Part shown: positions 1 through 7,981 of the stretch, piece by piece
Numbering within the stretch: position 1 is the first letter of the stretch
Layout: each line of letters begins with the position of its first letter
NCBI GenBank assembly: GCA_003427395.1
Contig: BFEA01000174.1
Span: 2,079,591 to 2,099,624, forward strand
Direction: 5' to 3'
Origin: Chara braunii
Taxonomy: Eukaryota > Streptophyta > Charophyceae > Charales > Characeae
DNA length: 20,034 bases
Translations under genes and position numbers: made by a program
The notes under the pieces: model-generated
Database searches by the model: none
Told to the model about the DNA's origin: nothing
What the model saw: only the letters and a program-made list of their open reading frames with translations

Positions 1-216
1 CCCCGGGACCATCGGGAATGGGTAGGGGTGTGAGTAACCCCATCGGCTTTTGTTTGCATGGTTTGATTTGTTGATAGACTTGACATTCAACCACAAACTT
101 TTCCGCACTCCTTTTCATGACAGGCCAATCAAACTGTCTCAGCAAATTTGCGTACGTTTTTGCCATACCGAAGTATCCGCTCCGGCCATGAGCCAAATCC
201 AGAAGTGCGTGCGGAG
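1..216 (-). pseudogene. Integrase N-terminal zinc-binding region, partial, frameshifted
   Basis: Downstream of RNase H, a frame different from the RT frame reads LLDLAHGRSGYFGMAKTYAN, then QFDWPVMKRSAEKFVVECQV, then KPMGLLTPLPIPDGPG at the window edge. This is the gypsy integrase H2C2 region and the linker to the catalytic core. The switch out of the RT-RNase H frame falls at about 205-216, a one- or two-base indel. The usual second cysteine of the C-x2-C pair is tyrosine here (CQVY, codon TAT), so zinc binding is probably lost. The catalytic core lies outside the window. Confidence 0.8.
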
Positions 217-1812
217 AGGCTCATGGTTGGGCACACACAGACGGTTGTGGTTCCCGTAGAGACGAAAATTCAGTCCTCCATACTCGTGAAAATCAGGCTG
301 ACTGCTAGGGTCAGCCCGTAGCCGCTCAAGGATGGAACTCAGCTCCGGATCCTTGGCGGTGTGTTCTACGAGTTCCTCCTTCAGTTTCTTCTGGAGGTCG
401 TAGGATTTGACAAGGCAAGTCATGTACTCAGGGTGGCGAGACAATGCGTCAGCGACTCGATTATAACAGCCCTTTTTGTGTTTTAACTCAAAATCGAAAA
501 TGTCAATCTCATGGAACCAGCGAAGCAAGGTAGGGGACAGGGTAGTTTGCTGTTTGATCCACTTCAAAGTCTCATGATCTGAGAAGACTTTGAAGTGGCG
601 CCCCAAAAGATAGTGTTTTCGGTGGTCCAACGCCATACGCAAAGCATAGAGCTCGCGCATGTAGGTGGAAGTGGCTACCTTTACGCTGGGCATGCGTTTG
701 CTGTAGTACTCGAGTGGCCGCAAGCCATCGTCGTCATCTTGTTGCAGCACGGTGCCGATTCCATAATGACTTGCATCCGTAGTAACTATGAATGTCAATT
801 TGGGATCTGCAATGCCGAGTACCGGGTAACTTACCAAGGCGTCCTTCAAGGCTTGAAAGGCGTTCGTGCACGCGGTGTCCCAAGAGTAGGGAACATTCTT
901 ACTTGTTAGTCGAGACAATGGACGCTCAACAATGGAGAAGCGGGGCACAAACTTTCGATAGTATGACGTGAGACCAAGAAAAGAACGCAGTTCGCGAATG
1001 TTCACGGGCTGAGGCCAGTTGCGTATGAACTCCACCTTGGTTGCTTCAGACTCTAGGCCTGCAACAGACAACCGGTACCCAAGATAGATGACACTATCCT
1101 TCCCAAACTCAGATTTCTCTAAGTTGAGATGGAGTTGCGTCTTTTTGAGGATGGTGAGTACTTCCTCAAGGTGCTCGAGGTGTTCCTCCATGGACTCGAT
1201 GAAGATTAGAATGTCATCGAGGTAGACCACCACGAACCGGCCAATTTGTTCGCGGAGGACTTTGTCCATGAGGTTTTTGAAGGTGGTCGGTGCGTTTGTG
1301 AGACCGAAGGGCATTATGGTAAACTCGTAAAGCCCATCGCTTGTTTTGAAAGCAGTCTTGTGCTGGTCCGCAGGATCGACTTCAATCTGGTGGTAGCCAG
1401 ACTTGAGATCGATCTTAGAAAAGACCTTGCACCCACCTGCGACATCAAGCAAGTCATCTATATAAGGCAATGGATAGGCATTTTTTCTTGTGATGCGGTT
1501 TAGACCGCGATAGTCAATACACATGCGGAGTTTGCCTCCTTTCTTTGGAACAAACAACACAGGAGCACCAAATTCAGATTCGCTAGGCTTGATCCACCCC
1601 TTGTCAATCATCTCATCAATCTGTCGCCGGAGTTCCTCCAACTCGTCGGGTCCGATTCGGTATACACAACCCTTTGGAGGAACAACACGTTCAACCAACT
1701 CGATGGTGTGTCGGACCGATCGCGTGGGGACTCCATGTGGCTCGGCCAGAACTTTCGAAAACCGATCGAGGAGGTTTTGGATGTCTGGTGGGACCGGTGG
1801 GGGTGGGGGGGA
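139..1812 (-). pseudogene. pol: Reverse transcriptase-RNase H of gypsy pol, long intact open frame
   Basis: Open frame of about 555 codons; residue numbers count from the TTG at 1698. The RT shows the first catalytic Asp in KIDLKSGYHQ (about D97), FGLTNAPTTF (131-140) and the YLDD box (159-162). RNase H follows with its four acidic residues: D308 (TTDAS), E349 (RELYA), D374 (SDHETLKW) and D417 (ADALSR). These enzymes would copy element RNA into DNA and remove the RNA strand. There is no credible own start: the frame is reached from protease-linker sequence in another frame at a C-tract (G-tract on plus, about 1798-1811), so a one-base slip there disconnects it. The last about 25 codons are out of the ancestral frame. 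RT and RNase H catalytic residues look complete although the element is dead. Confidence 0.93.
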
Positions 1813-2270
1813 TCAGCAAAGGGATCACCTAGATCCGGTCGCAGGTCGCGTATAGAAACGACCGAATCTGAAGTAGGATCATTTGGACCATTAGAGGGTA
1901 GAAAAATAGAGGTGCTAGAAGTAGAAGTACTAGAAGTGGGATCATTAGTTAAAGTAGTAGTGGTATTAACCGCAAAAGTAAATGGCACATGGGTAGGACG
2001 AACAAAGGCAACATACAACTGTTCTTCCTCCTTGTGCTTGCGCCATTTTTTGCAGAACTGCATAGCATTCAGAAAAGTCATTTGGGACTCGTGCTTCTCA
2101 TCCAAGAGGACAGGAAGCTCGTTCCCTCGAGCATTTTTTATCATGAAAAGTGAGTCCTTCCGCTTGGTCCATTCGCATTGGGACTGCAGCCAGCCCAAGC
2201 CAAGGACAGCGTTTGCGTATCCTGTGAGGTGACATAAAGTTAGCCGTAGCACCACAGTCAACCAAAACAC
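1813..2270 (-). pseudogene. Protease C-terminus and protease-RT linker of gypsy pol
   Basis: In a second frame, sequence around 2200 reads NAVLGLGWLQSQ, the ILG-x-x-WL motif near the end of retropepsins, followed by a hydrophilic linker rich in Ser, Thr, Asp and Pro (about 1810-1990). The linker stays open up to the C-tract near 1805, where the frame must change to enter RT. The same frame stays open to 1608, but that part overlaps RT and is a shadow. Ancestral function: joins the aspartic protease that processes the polyprotein to RT. Confidence 0.6.
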
Positions 2271-2343
2271 AGAGATAGCGGTGGTTTATGGAAAGTTTGA
2301 AGAAGATCAACTTCACCGTCCCCTGGGCACGCAGTTGTTTCAC
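2098..2343 (-). pseudogene. Aspartic protease (retropepsin) N-terminal half, broken
   Basis: The frame reads KLIFFKLSINHRYLCVLVDC then GATANFMS. The active-site triplet is Asp-Cys-Gly instead of the common Asp-Ser/Thr-Gly, a variant I associate with some plant gypsy elements. After FMSPH the frame becomes unlike protease while another frame gives the C-terminal ILG-type motif only a few codons later. The roughly 60-70 residues that normally separate the two motifs (including the flap) are therefore missing and the halves are in different frames. The junction is near 2232. The enzyme would be inactive. Confidence 0.7.
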
Positions 2344-2524
2344 CTCTCAGCCCAATGCTCCAAGTGGTAGTGAAAATCGATCGTCCCAGACTCCTCCCAA
2401 GGCTCGACATACAAATCGTTACTCAGCTCAGCCTTGTGTTCAGCAGATGATTGGGCTTCAAGGGAGGACCGCTGATCTGCCTCAGATTCAGTCTCCCCTA
2501 CTGTAGAGTTTGCTGAAGTTGACT

Positions 2525-3298
2525 CTACGCCCGGTTCTGGTTTCCCCGCAGCCTATAACAATCTTGTACCTTATGGTTTGGTTTTTGGCAATGCAGGCAT
2601 ACCCCCTTCTTGATTGTACCCCGCCAGTCATTTTCAATAATCCGGAGGTCGACCCAAGGTTTAGTAGTCGCATCCTCCGGTTTAGGTGGGATCTTGACTC
2701 CCTTGGGAAGTTGGACATAGTTCTTCCGTGCACTCCGATTCGGTCCCTTTGCATTGGCAGTCTTTTTAAAGGAAGTACCTTTTTCTTCTTCTTTGTTTGC
2801 ATCAGACTCATGGGCTGAAGAACAAGTTGTATCAGAGTCCTGTTCTTGGTCGTCACCAAGAGTGGGGTCATCTGCATCGGCTGCTTCTTTGGCCTCCAGC
2901 AGGTCATGCACAACCAAACGGTTGTTGCCTTTGAACCGTCTGTCGCCCATGGGCTTTTTGCTGCCTGCTGTGGTGACGAGGTCTACAGCCTCAAGACTGA
3001 CTATGTCCTTCGTCAAGGTGAACCAGTCAGTGTAACCAATGAAGTCCCTGCCCAGGCGATTAGTTAAGTTGGTGGGAACCTCGCCTTTGACCACATCCAA
3101 GCAAGATTGAGCAGTCAGTTCCAATCCGGGTGTAGCGAACATCTTGCTAAGATAGGTCTGCAGGCTTTTCATGGAGCCCGTCCACTTGTTGCGCTTGATT
3201 TTGTCAAGCTGAATTCTTGCCCTTGCTGCAGCATGTGGATCCAAGTATTGCGATATGAGGAGTTCCTCGAGGGAGGCAACCGGGGTGGCCTTAAGCTA
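2525..3298 (-). pseudogene. gag: Gag C-terminal half with CCHC zinc knuckle
   Basis: Open frame of about 255 codons from just after the in-frame TAG at 3296-3298 to a stop at 2525. The C-terminal part of the capsid-like region (for example SLEELLISQYLDP and TNLTNRLGRDFIGY) is followed by an acidic, Ser-rich linker. A zinc knuckle of form C-x2-C-x4-H-x4-C (CLHCQKPNHKVQDC) lies at about 2558-2599. The knuckle binds element RNA for packaging. After the stop at 2525 a different frame continues openly to about 2345, rich in Glu and Ser, then gives way to protease, so frame changes sit near 2520 and 2345. Confidence 0.88.
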
Positions 3299-4101
3299 TC
3301 TGGTTAGTTCAATTTTAGGAATCCCAACTCGCGTGGCTTGGACCTCTAAGAAGCCTCGCACGACCGGCTCGACATTCATTCCCATGATCACGGACTGGGT
3401 CTCAGGTTTAGTCCCCAGCACCTCGAAGTATGCCCTCATGGAGCTGATCCAGGATTCAATGTTTTTTTTGTCGTCGTACTTAGACGGTATTTGAACTGCC
3501 TTTCGGTCCACGTAGGGACCGACGCGGCTGGGGCCAGCACCTGCTGGTTCCAATCTTGGGGCTGCAGTAGTTGCAGAGTTTCCAGCCTCGTTGCTTGTCA
3601 CAGCAACAGCGGAATGTGCACCTGTTGCAGGTCCCGAGGGGGTTGCCATCACATTCAAGGAAAAAGATACAGTAAGAGAGGCAGAGGTAGTTTCAATTGC
3701 AGCTTCAGATCCAGGGGGTAGTGGAAGAGGGTTGGCCACTTGGGCTTGTCGCAGCTCAGCCACCTCCTTTGTCAGTTCATGGTACTTGCGGGTCATATCA
3801 GTCAGATCATCCTGAAGTGTTCGCAACTTTGCGAAGACTTAAGCAGTCTGAGTGGTATGATCTTCAAGATTCCTGACTTGAACAAGGGCGGTGAGCAACT
3901 GTTCCCCACACTGCTCTTCAGACAGTGAGGGAACAGTCTCTAGGATGGCCACCTGCCTTTTCAACAATGTCTCCTTCCTCTCCTTCTTTGCCTCCTGTTC
4001 CCTTTTGGTTGCACTATCTAAGAGTGCTTGTAGATACGGTTTTACGCATCACTGGCTGCATCTAACAAGGCCCGCCATTGCACTGAAGTTAGCTGAGACA
4101 T
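3296..4101 (-). pseudogene. gag: Gag N-terminal half, coiled coil and capsid start, with stops
   Basis: The likely ancestral start is the ATG at 4099-4101 (MSQLTSVQWRALLDAASDA). A stop follows at 4042, but the next frame continues (PYLQALLDSATKREQ) into a charged heptad-rich segment and EEQCGEQLLTALVQVRNLED, interrupted by a TAA at 3839-3841. The frame is then open to 3299 with TDMTRKYHELTKEVAELRQA (coiled coil), a Pro/Ser/Ala-rich linker, and a capsid-like start (RKAVQIPSKYDDKKNIESWI). The TAG at 3296-3298 separates it from the rest of gag in the same frame; a single change from TGG would explain it. Gag would form the particle shell. Confidence 0.8.
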
Positions 4102-4326
4102 TTTTTGACCGTTAGTATTGACAGGTGGGTCAGAGAGTCGCCAATCAGCAAAAGAATCAATTAGACTCTCAAGAGGTTCGCTCCCCTTCTCACTTGGACG
4201 AACACTCCTTTTCCCAGTCCTTGCCCACTCCAGACGGTCACTTTCCCTCTCTCCCTTCTCTCTCTCCCTCCTCTCTCTCTCTTCTTTCCGGCGGCGGGTC
4301 TCCACGGGCATCGGAAATGAACTCAT
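4102..4326 (-). other. Open extension upstream of gag, probably leader
   Basis: The gag frame stays open upstream to an ATG at 4324-4326. The predicted extension is dominated by Arg-Glu repeats encoded by a pyrimidine-rich tract on the plus strand (about 4240-4290). It has no domain I recognise. I prefer the ATG at 4099-4101 as the gag start because typical gag sequence begins there, but a longer charged N-terminus cannot be excluded. Confidence 0.35.
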
Positions 4327-5606
4327 AAAAACAGACTTAAAGCTCAGAGAAGAGAAGGTAGAACTTCTAGCTGGAGCGGCATTTCATTTGGACGTAGAGA
4401 GCAACAAACCAAAAAAAACAAACAAGTTCAAACGAGAGGTCTGATCCAGCGACTCAGTCTGATCAGACTGCATACGAGGTCCTCTCGAGTCCAGTCTGAC
4501 CAGCTCCGTGACTGTACAGCAAACCAGACAACGAGTGACTAAATGCAACAATGGAGAATTGAGTGGTGTACAGGGTGCGAGTCAAGCCACGAACAGTGTA
4601 ATCCAAAAAGACATGCGAAACGTCTCAGCCAAGATCCCCTCGCCAGTGGGTGCCCTAATCCAAGAATAATGAACTCCGTATCCCAGCCAAGAAGACAAAA
4701 GGTCAATGCCTAACCGATTTGGGTCTAGAGGCTCTTCTTGTTTGGGCCCGGTCCCGCTGGGTCCCAGGGCTCCCACTTAGGTCGCAACCAGGTCCCAACC
4801 AAGAGGAGTTCCATGTAGATTTAGTTCAGTTTCTACTGCACTGAAAAACGAAATTTCAACTTCTGGCAGAACCTACAGACTACAACTGTTCAGAGATGAA
4901 AAGACAAAGCAATGTAGAAAGATTCGGCATTTAGGTCAAGATACTTCATTTTCCATCCATCAGGTGAGTAGGTAGATCACATGCATTCAGTCACACAATC
5001 AAGACCACAAAGGAGTAGGAAAAGAAACTCGGAGTACCCCAGCAGGACAATCAATACCATACACACATACATGGGCATCTCGTAGGTGCACGACACTTAC
5101 CTGAGTGGCCTTGAGCTTCGAGATGAATAGAACTCACCCCCTCTCATGTGGTCCTCCTGACCCCTCTAACGCTACCCCTACACTACTGTCCTATCTCCTA
5201 GGAGGGTCTGAAACGCCGGATCCCCCTCCGATGCTGAAGAACAAAGTAGCAACTTGCAGTCCGTAGATGTTGAGTGGCCGCTGACCCTCGAGCTCGCCTA
5301 CTTGAGGGCAGCCCTTAAGTTGCCAAGTGTCTCCCCTGAATCAGATTCCAGGTGTGAGTGCCTCTCACTGTCGCCTCTCGCAAATCGCCGCATGAAGTCT
5401 CCTTGAAATGTCTCGCCACCCTAATCTCACTCTCAAGCAACCTGGTTAGGTTCTATGTCGACCCCACATGACCTAACCAGGTGGGGGCAGCTTCCCTTAG
5501 CCACGCTGCCCCACTTCCCTCAACCAACCAACCCTAACCCTAAGTGTTGCCCTCAACCACTTAGGTTAGGGTTAGGGCAGCAAAGTCAACTCTCACCAGC
5601 AAGTAG
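4327..5606 (-). other. Long untranslated leader of the gypsy element
   Basis: No domain-bearing ORF is visible between gag and the primer binding site. The stretch contains a consensus splice donor on the minus strand (acttacct, 5095-5102), a possible minus-strand acceptor (pyrimidine tract then CAG at about 4841), a 12-bp perfect hairpin (5440-5451 with 5471-5482) and a CCCTAA-containing imperfect inverted repeat (5534-5577). At about 1.3-1.5 kb it is longer than the few hundred bases common in gypsy leaders. Splicing or a nested insertion are both possible. Confidence 0.5.
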
Positions 5607-5623
5607 AATCTGCTCTGATACCA
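5607..5623 (-). promoter_or_regulatory. Primer binding site, initiator tRNA-Met type
   Basis: The minus strand reads TGGTATCAGAGCAGATT, matching the 3' end complement of plant initiator tRNA-Met over its first 12 bases. It lies one base inside the LTR edge (…ATAACA, T, TGGTATCAGAGC). Minus-strand DNA synthesis would start here. It fixes the element's orientation and the inner LTR boundary. Confidence 0.88.
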
Positions 5624-5624
5624 A

Positions 5625-5900
5625 TGTTATGATCCTGGCCAATTTTGAGTTACACATCCATCGGAAAGTACAATGCCATCCAATTGCAGAAAGAAATGAA
5701 TGAACTTGAGAGGAGAGAGAGAAGATTAGAAGAAGAAGCAGTAGATGATGGACACCAGCAAAAACAGATAATAAGGCTCTTCTTCTTCACCAAACAATCT
5801 CCTCCTCCTTATCTCCCCCCTCTCTTATTCATACAAGAAATAATAATACAATGTTGAATGACTGATCCAGAATCAATGTCCGAGTCCCTCTTCTACTGCA
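5625..5900 (-). repeat. 5' LTR of the left gypsy element (outer end uncertain)
   Basis: The inner edge is the terminal CA of minus-strand ATAACA at 5625, directly before the primer binding site. The body has AT-rich, TATA-like sequence on the minus strand (about 5826-5855) and a purine-rich downstream part, as expected of a promoter and transcribed R-U5. The outer edge is not resolved: ...CTACTGCA ending at 5900 gives a TG...CA pair, but the second LTR is outside the window, so I cannot compare copies or find the target duplication. Confidence 0.6.
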
Positions 5901-5926
5901 GGTATCACTTGAGGTCCACCATAGCC

Positions 5927-6147
5927 ATGGCCGCCTCCCCACTCTTCACTCTCATAGGCCGAGGCTATGGCGGACTACTAGGCCTTGCCCAGATGCCCAA
6001 AGGACAACCCAAAGCAGCTATGGCTGCTCTAGCTCAGGCCGACATTCCTAACCCTGCCTTGAAGCTTCTTGGTGTGGCTCTCCCCGGTTGGGGACTCCTT
6101 GCTGCAGCGCCCACCAAGGTGATGAAGATGGCTGCCACCATAGCCAG
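5927..6147 (+). other. Exon-like ORF ending at a consensus splice donor
   Basis: An ATG in strong context (GCCATGGCC) at 5927 opens a frame of about 73 codons starting MAASPLFTLIGRGYGGLLGL, hydrophobic and Ala/Gly/Leu-rich. It stays open to AG|GTAAGT at 6146-6153 and meets an in-frame TAA only inside that donor. This is how a first coding exon would look, perhaps with an organelle-targeting or membrane-type N-terminus. I recognise no family. A downstream acceptor-like CAG at about 6565 leads to a stop soon after in the joined frame, which weakens the gene hypothesis. Confidence 0.25.
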
Positions 6148-6696
6148 GTAAGTACCCCTGGCGCTCCTCCCCCTTCCTTCCTTCTTCCTCCCTCGTGTCC
6201 TTCGCCTTCCTCCCCAGCAGCGCTGCTCCAGCATAGCGCTGCTCCAGCCAGCGCTCCAGCAGTGTGTCGCCAAACTTGCACACCGAAAAAGAGGCCGGAC
6301 TCTCTGCCCGGCCAGAAGATATAGCGGCCCGCTTTGCCTCTTGGGCGGTGACTTCCAGGCCGCTCGGCCTCCCAAGCAACCGGTACCTCCTCCCTTTCAG
6401 AGGGAAACATCATTGCAGACTCTGATATTGCCCGTACAGGCCCTAGACCCAGACTGGTTGGACTGATATCCGCCTAGACCTAACCTACAACTACTGGGCC
6501 TCTAAAAATGCCACTTCTGTCTTCTTCTGCTCGGCCTCCGGTACCTGCACATCTACCCCTTCCAGGTTCGGTACCGGCCTACCCGCTACTTGAGTGTTTT
6601 TCCCCGCTGCAACCCCTCAATGTCACGGCCACAGGTAAGTACCGGCCCTGAGGGCCCAACGAACGAGCAAGTGCCCTGACGGGCCACACACGTACT
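6148..6696. other. Non-coding stretch with a second splice-donor word
   Basis: GC-rich with repeated GCTCCAGC and AGCGCTGC words (6215-6265, including a perfect AGCAGCGCTGCT). A second AGGTAAGT lies at 6633-6640 and a pyrimidine-rich CCCCTTCCAG acceptor-like site at about 6565. Overlapping minus-strand ORFs here show no domain and look like composition artefacts. Confidence 0.4.
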
Positions 6697-6814
6697 CATG
6701 CCAACCAGCACTCAGACAGGCACGGTCGCACACACACCCAAGCCAACCAACACTCAGACAGGCATGGTCACATACACACTCAAGCCATCCAGCACTCAGA
6801 CAGACATGCAGTCC
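6697..6814. repeat. 42-bp minisatellite, about 2.8 units
   Basis: Units 6697-6738 and 6739-6780 are full length; the third starts at 6781 and decays after about 30 bases. The shared core is CAACACTCAGACAGGCAT-like followed by a CACACACAC-type stretch. Because 42 is a multiple of three, both strands show repetitive ORFs (14-residue units), but there is no sign that either is a real protein. Confidence 0.85.
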
Positions 6815-7195
6815 GGCAAGCGTGCACACACAGACTTAGTAGCAAGCGGGAAACTCAGCAGGGCATTCAGTCTATGGGCAAAACTCAGAAATCAGTTGTG
6901 TGTTTCAGTCCATGTATGGACGGGTCATCACATATGTATCAGGATGTACACTGCTTGTTGAGATTCCTCTAGCACTGCATTGTCCATTCAGTCCTTTTCA
7001 TCACATTGCGGATCCTTGGCTTTACGTACTTTTCCCAACTGGGCATGTAACAAGAGGTGCTCTTGCGGCAGAATTGAAGTCCCTTCAGCATTAGCCAGCT
7101 CTGCCACAGCTACGGAACCAGCAACCGTATGCCCTTTTTTTTTGTTTTTGTTTTTTCAGTAATTTTCTTGGTGTTGTTCTTTCAATGTTCATTTT
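6815..7195 (+). other. Unassigned stretch with weak exon-like frame and acceptor-like T-tract
   Basis: A plus frame is open from 6900 to 7094 (ending ...HVTRGALAAELKSLQH). It has mixed, protein-like composition but matches no family I recognise. A T-rich tract ending in CAG at 7134-7160 is a strong splice-acceptor shape. I see no start or donor that would make a coherent gene with it. Confidence 0.2.
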
Positions 7196-7310
7196 ACTAC
7201 TACCACTACTGATGTACTACCCCTGCTACTGTTGCTACTCCTGCTGCTGCTCCTGCTGCTGCCTGTGCTGCTACTCTTGCGGCTGCCGTTGCTGTTGCCT
7301 TTAGGAGCAG
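7196..7310. repeat. Imperfect CTG/CTACTG triplet tract
   Basis: About 110 bases of interrupted CTACTG, CTGCTC and TTGCTG triplets, giving a poly-Leu frame in the plus strand. This is a degenerate trinucleotide microsatellite; the hydrophobic ORF across it is a composition effect. Confidence 0.75.
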
Positions 7311-7377
7311 CCTCTTTTCTTCCCCTGGCAGGCATTAGTGAAAGGTATCCATGCAATGCACCAATTTGGAGGGTTCA

Positions 7378-7387
7378 ACATGTTCAG
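7378..7387. repeat. Target-site duplication, left copy
   Basis: ACATGTTCAG lies directly outside the T-run (the A-tail of the U6 copy). It matches ACATGTCCAG at 7507-7516 on the far side with one mismatch in ten, as expected for the target duplication made by L1-type retroposition. Confidence 0.65.
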
Positions 7388-7404
7388 TTTTTTTTTTTTT
7401 TTTT
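7388..7404 (-). repeat. Poly(A) tail of the retroposed U6 copy
   Basis: Seventeen T on the plus strand, read as an A-run at the 3' end of the minus-strand U6-like sequence, separated from it by a short A/G-rich bridge. A genuine pol III U6 gene ends in a T-run on its own strand, so an A-run marks a reverse-transcribed, tailed copy. Confidence 0.8.
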
Positions 7405-7407
7405 CTC

Positions 7408-7503
7408 TTTTGGACCATTTCTCGAGTCATGCACGGCATCCTTCAACAGGTGCCATGCTAATCTTCTCTGTATCATTCTGATCTTGAGGGTGTCCCGAAG
7501 GAC
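7408..7503 (-). pseudogene. U6: U6 spliceosomal snRNA retropseudogene
   Basis: The minus strand begins GTCC-TTCG-GGAC (the U6 5' hairpin, plus 7492-7503). It carries the unmutated block GATACAGAGAAGATTAGCAT with the ACAGAGA box (7465-7471) and AGC triad (7457-7459), and ends CTCGAGAAATGGTCC like plant U6. Length is 96 versus about 102 nt. The internal stem-loop and upstream half are diverged: CACCTGTTGAAGGATGCC replaces the usual CCCCTGCGCAAGGATGAC. In place of the T terminator there is an A-tail, flanking 10-bp repeats are present, and no upstream-sequence element or TATA box is seen at 7504-7580. U6 acts in the spliceosome core; this copy is almost surely not functional. Confidence 0.88.
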
Positions 7504-7506
7504 TTG

Positions 7507-7516
7507 ACATGTCCAG
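7507..7516. repeat. Target-site duplication, right copy
   Basis: ACATGTCCAG, three bases beyond the U6 5' end at 7503; it matches 7378-7387 with one mismatch. Confidence 0.65.
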
Positions 7517-7589
7517 TTGCTCTTGGGTTCTCAGTGCTTCTTCCATGTGATCTGCATCTCTAAGACGCCTTGGTTGTCGCCTGTGGCAG

Positions 7590-7645
7590 ATTTATGGGGC
7601 AGTCCTGGAGTACCAGTCAAATCTCATGGAAACTGTTCAATCAGG
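7590..7645 (+). other. Possible exon fragment
   Basis: Preceded by TGTCGCCTGTGGCAG and ended by CAATCAG|GTAATT, the interval reads in one frame IYGAVLEYQSNLMETVQS. That is amphipathic, helix-like and protein-like, but too short for me to assign to a family. It could be a relic of a host exon carried in the region. No partner exon is identified. Confidence 0.2.
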
Positions 7646-7950
7646 TAATTCATCTCTGTTCCTTAACTTCTTTAACCTTGTCAACGGTTATTCGGATGCA
7701 ACATCTGTCTGGATTATCCAGAGCCGGGTTATCTGGCTATCCGGAGAATCTGGAAACGCAACATGGCAGGCTTTAATTGTGATTGGCCAAAAGGATTGTC
7801 TTGCACACCCCTGTGTGACCCCAGAGTGCTCAAAACAAGATTTGTGGTTGGTGAATGTGGGGGGTTTAGTAGGGGTCAAAAGTTGTTGCGACTATTTTAA
7901 CCCTTGGGTGGCGAACAGCGGAGCATGCTCAAAATTTCAGAATGCTTGGC

Positions 7951-7952
<2 letters not shown>
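7646..7952. other. Non-coding stretch, nothing recognised
   Basis: A plus frame of about 100 codons crosses it into the T-run that follows, with no domain. I see only two overlapping TCCGGATAAC-like words at about 7715-7745. Confidence 0.4.

Positions 7953-7981
<29 letters not shown>
7953..7981. repeat. Poly(T) run of 29
   Basis: Uninterrupted T on the plus strand. It could be the A-tail of a minus-strand retroposed sequence to its right or a simple homopolymer; I see no matching flanking duplication. Confidence 0.9.

Larger units (their letters stand above)
1..5900 (-). mobile_element. Ty3/gypsy LTR retrotransposon, decayed, left end cut by window
   Basis: Minus-strand order is LTR, primer binding site, leader, gag with CCHC knuckle, aspartic protease, reverse transcriptase, RNase H, integrase zinc finger. 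RT and RNase H before integrase is the Ty3/gypsy order (copia has integrase first). The 3' half of integrase and the 3' LTR lie beyond position 1. I see at least two in-frame stops in gag (cta 3296-3298 and tta 3839-3841, plus strand), frame changes near 4045, 2520, 2345, 1805 and 210, and a probable deletion in protease near 2232, so no full polyprotein can be made. The right boundary at 5900 is a guess; only the inner LTR edge is firm. Such elements copy themselves through RNA in cytoplasmic particles and insert into nuclear DNA. Confidence 0.93.

Noticed and set aside
4102-4326. Arg-Glu-rich N-terminal domain of gag
   Set aside because: Encoded by a pyrimidine-rich simple tract; a normal gag start lies at 4101.
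5534-5577. Interstitial telomere array
   Set aside because: Only two or three CCCTAA-type units in inverted arrangement, too few for a telomere-derived array.
6029-6413. Three overlapping minus-strand ORFs of 113-121 codons
   Set aside because: All three frames being open at once over GC-rich sequence is a composition effect; none has a domain.
6697-6814. CRISPR-like array
   Set aside because: Head-to-tail 42-bp minisatellite without repeat-spacer alternation, in eukaryotic DNA.
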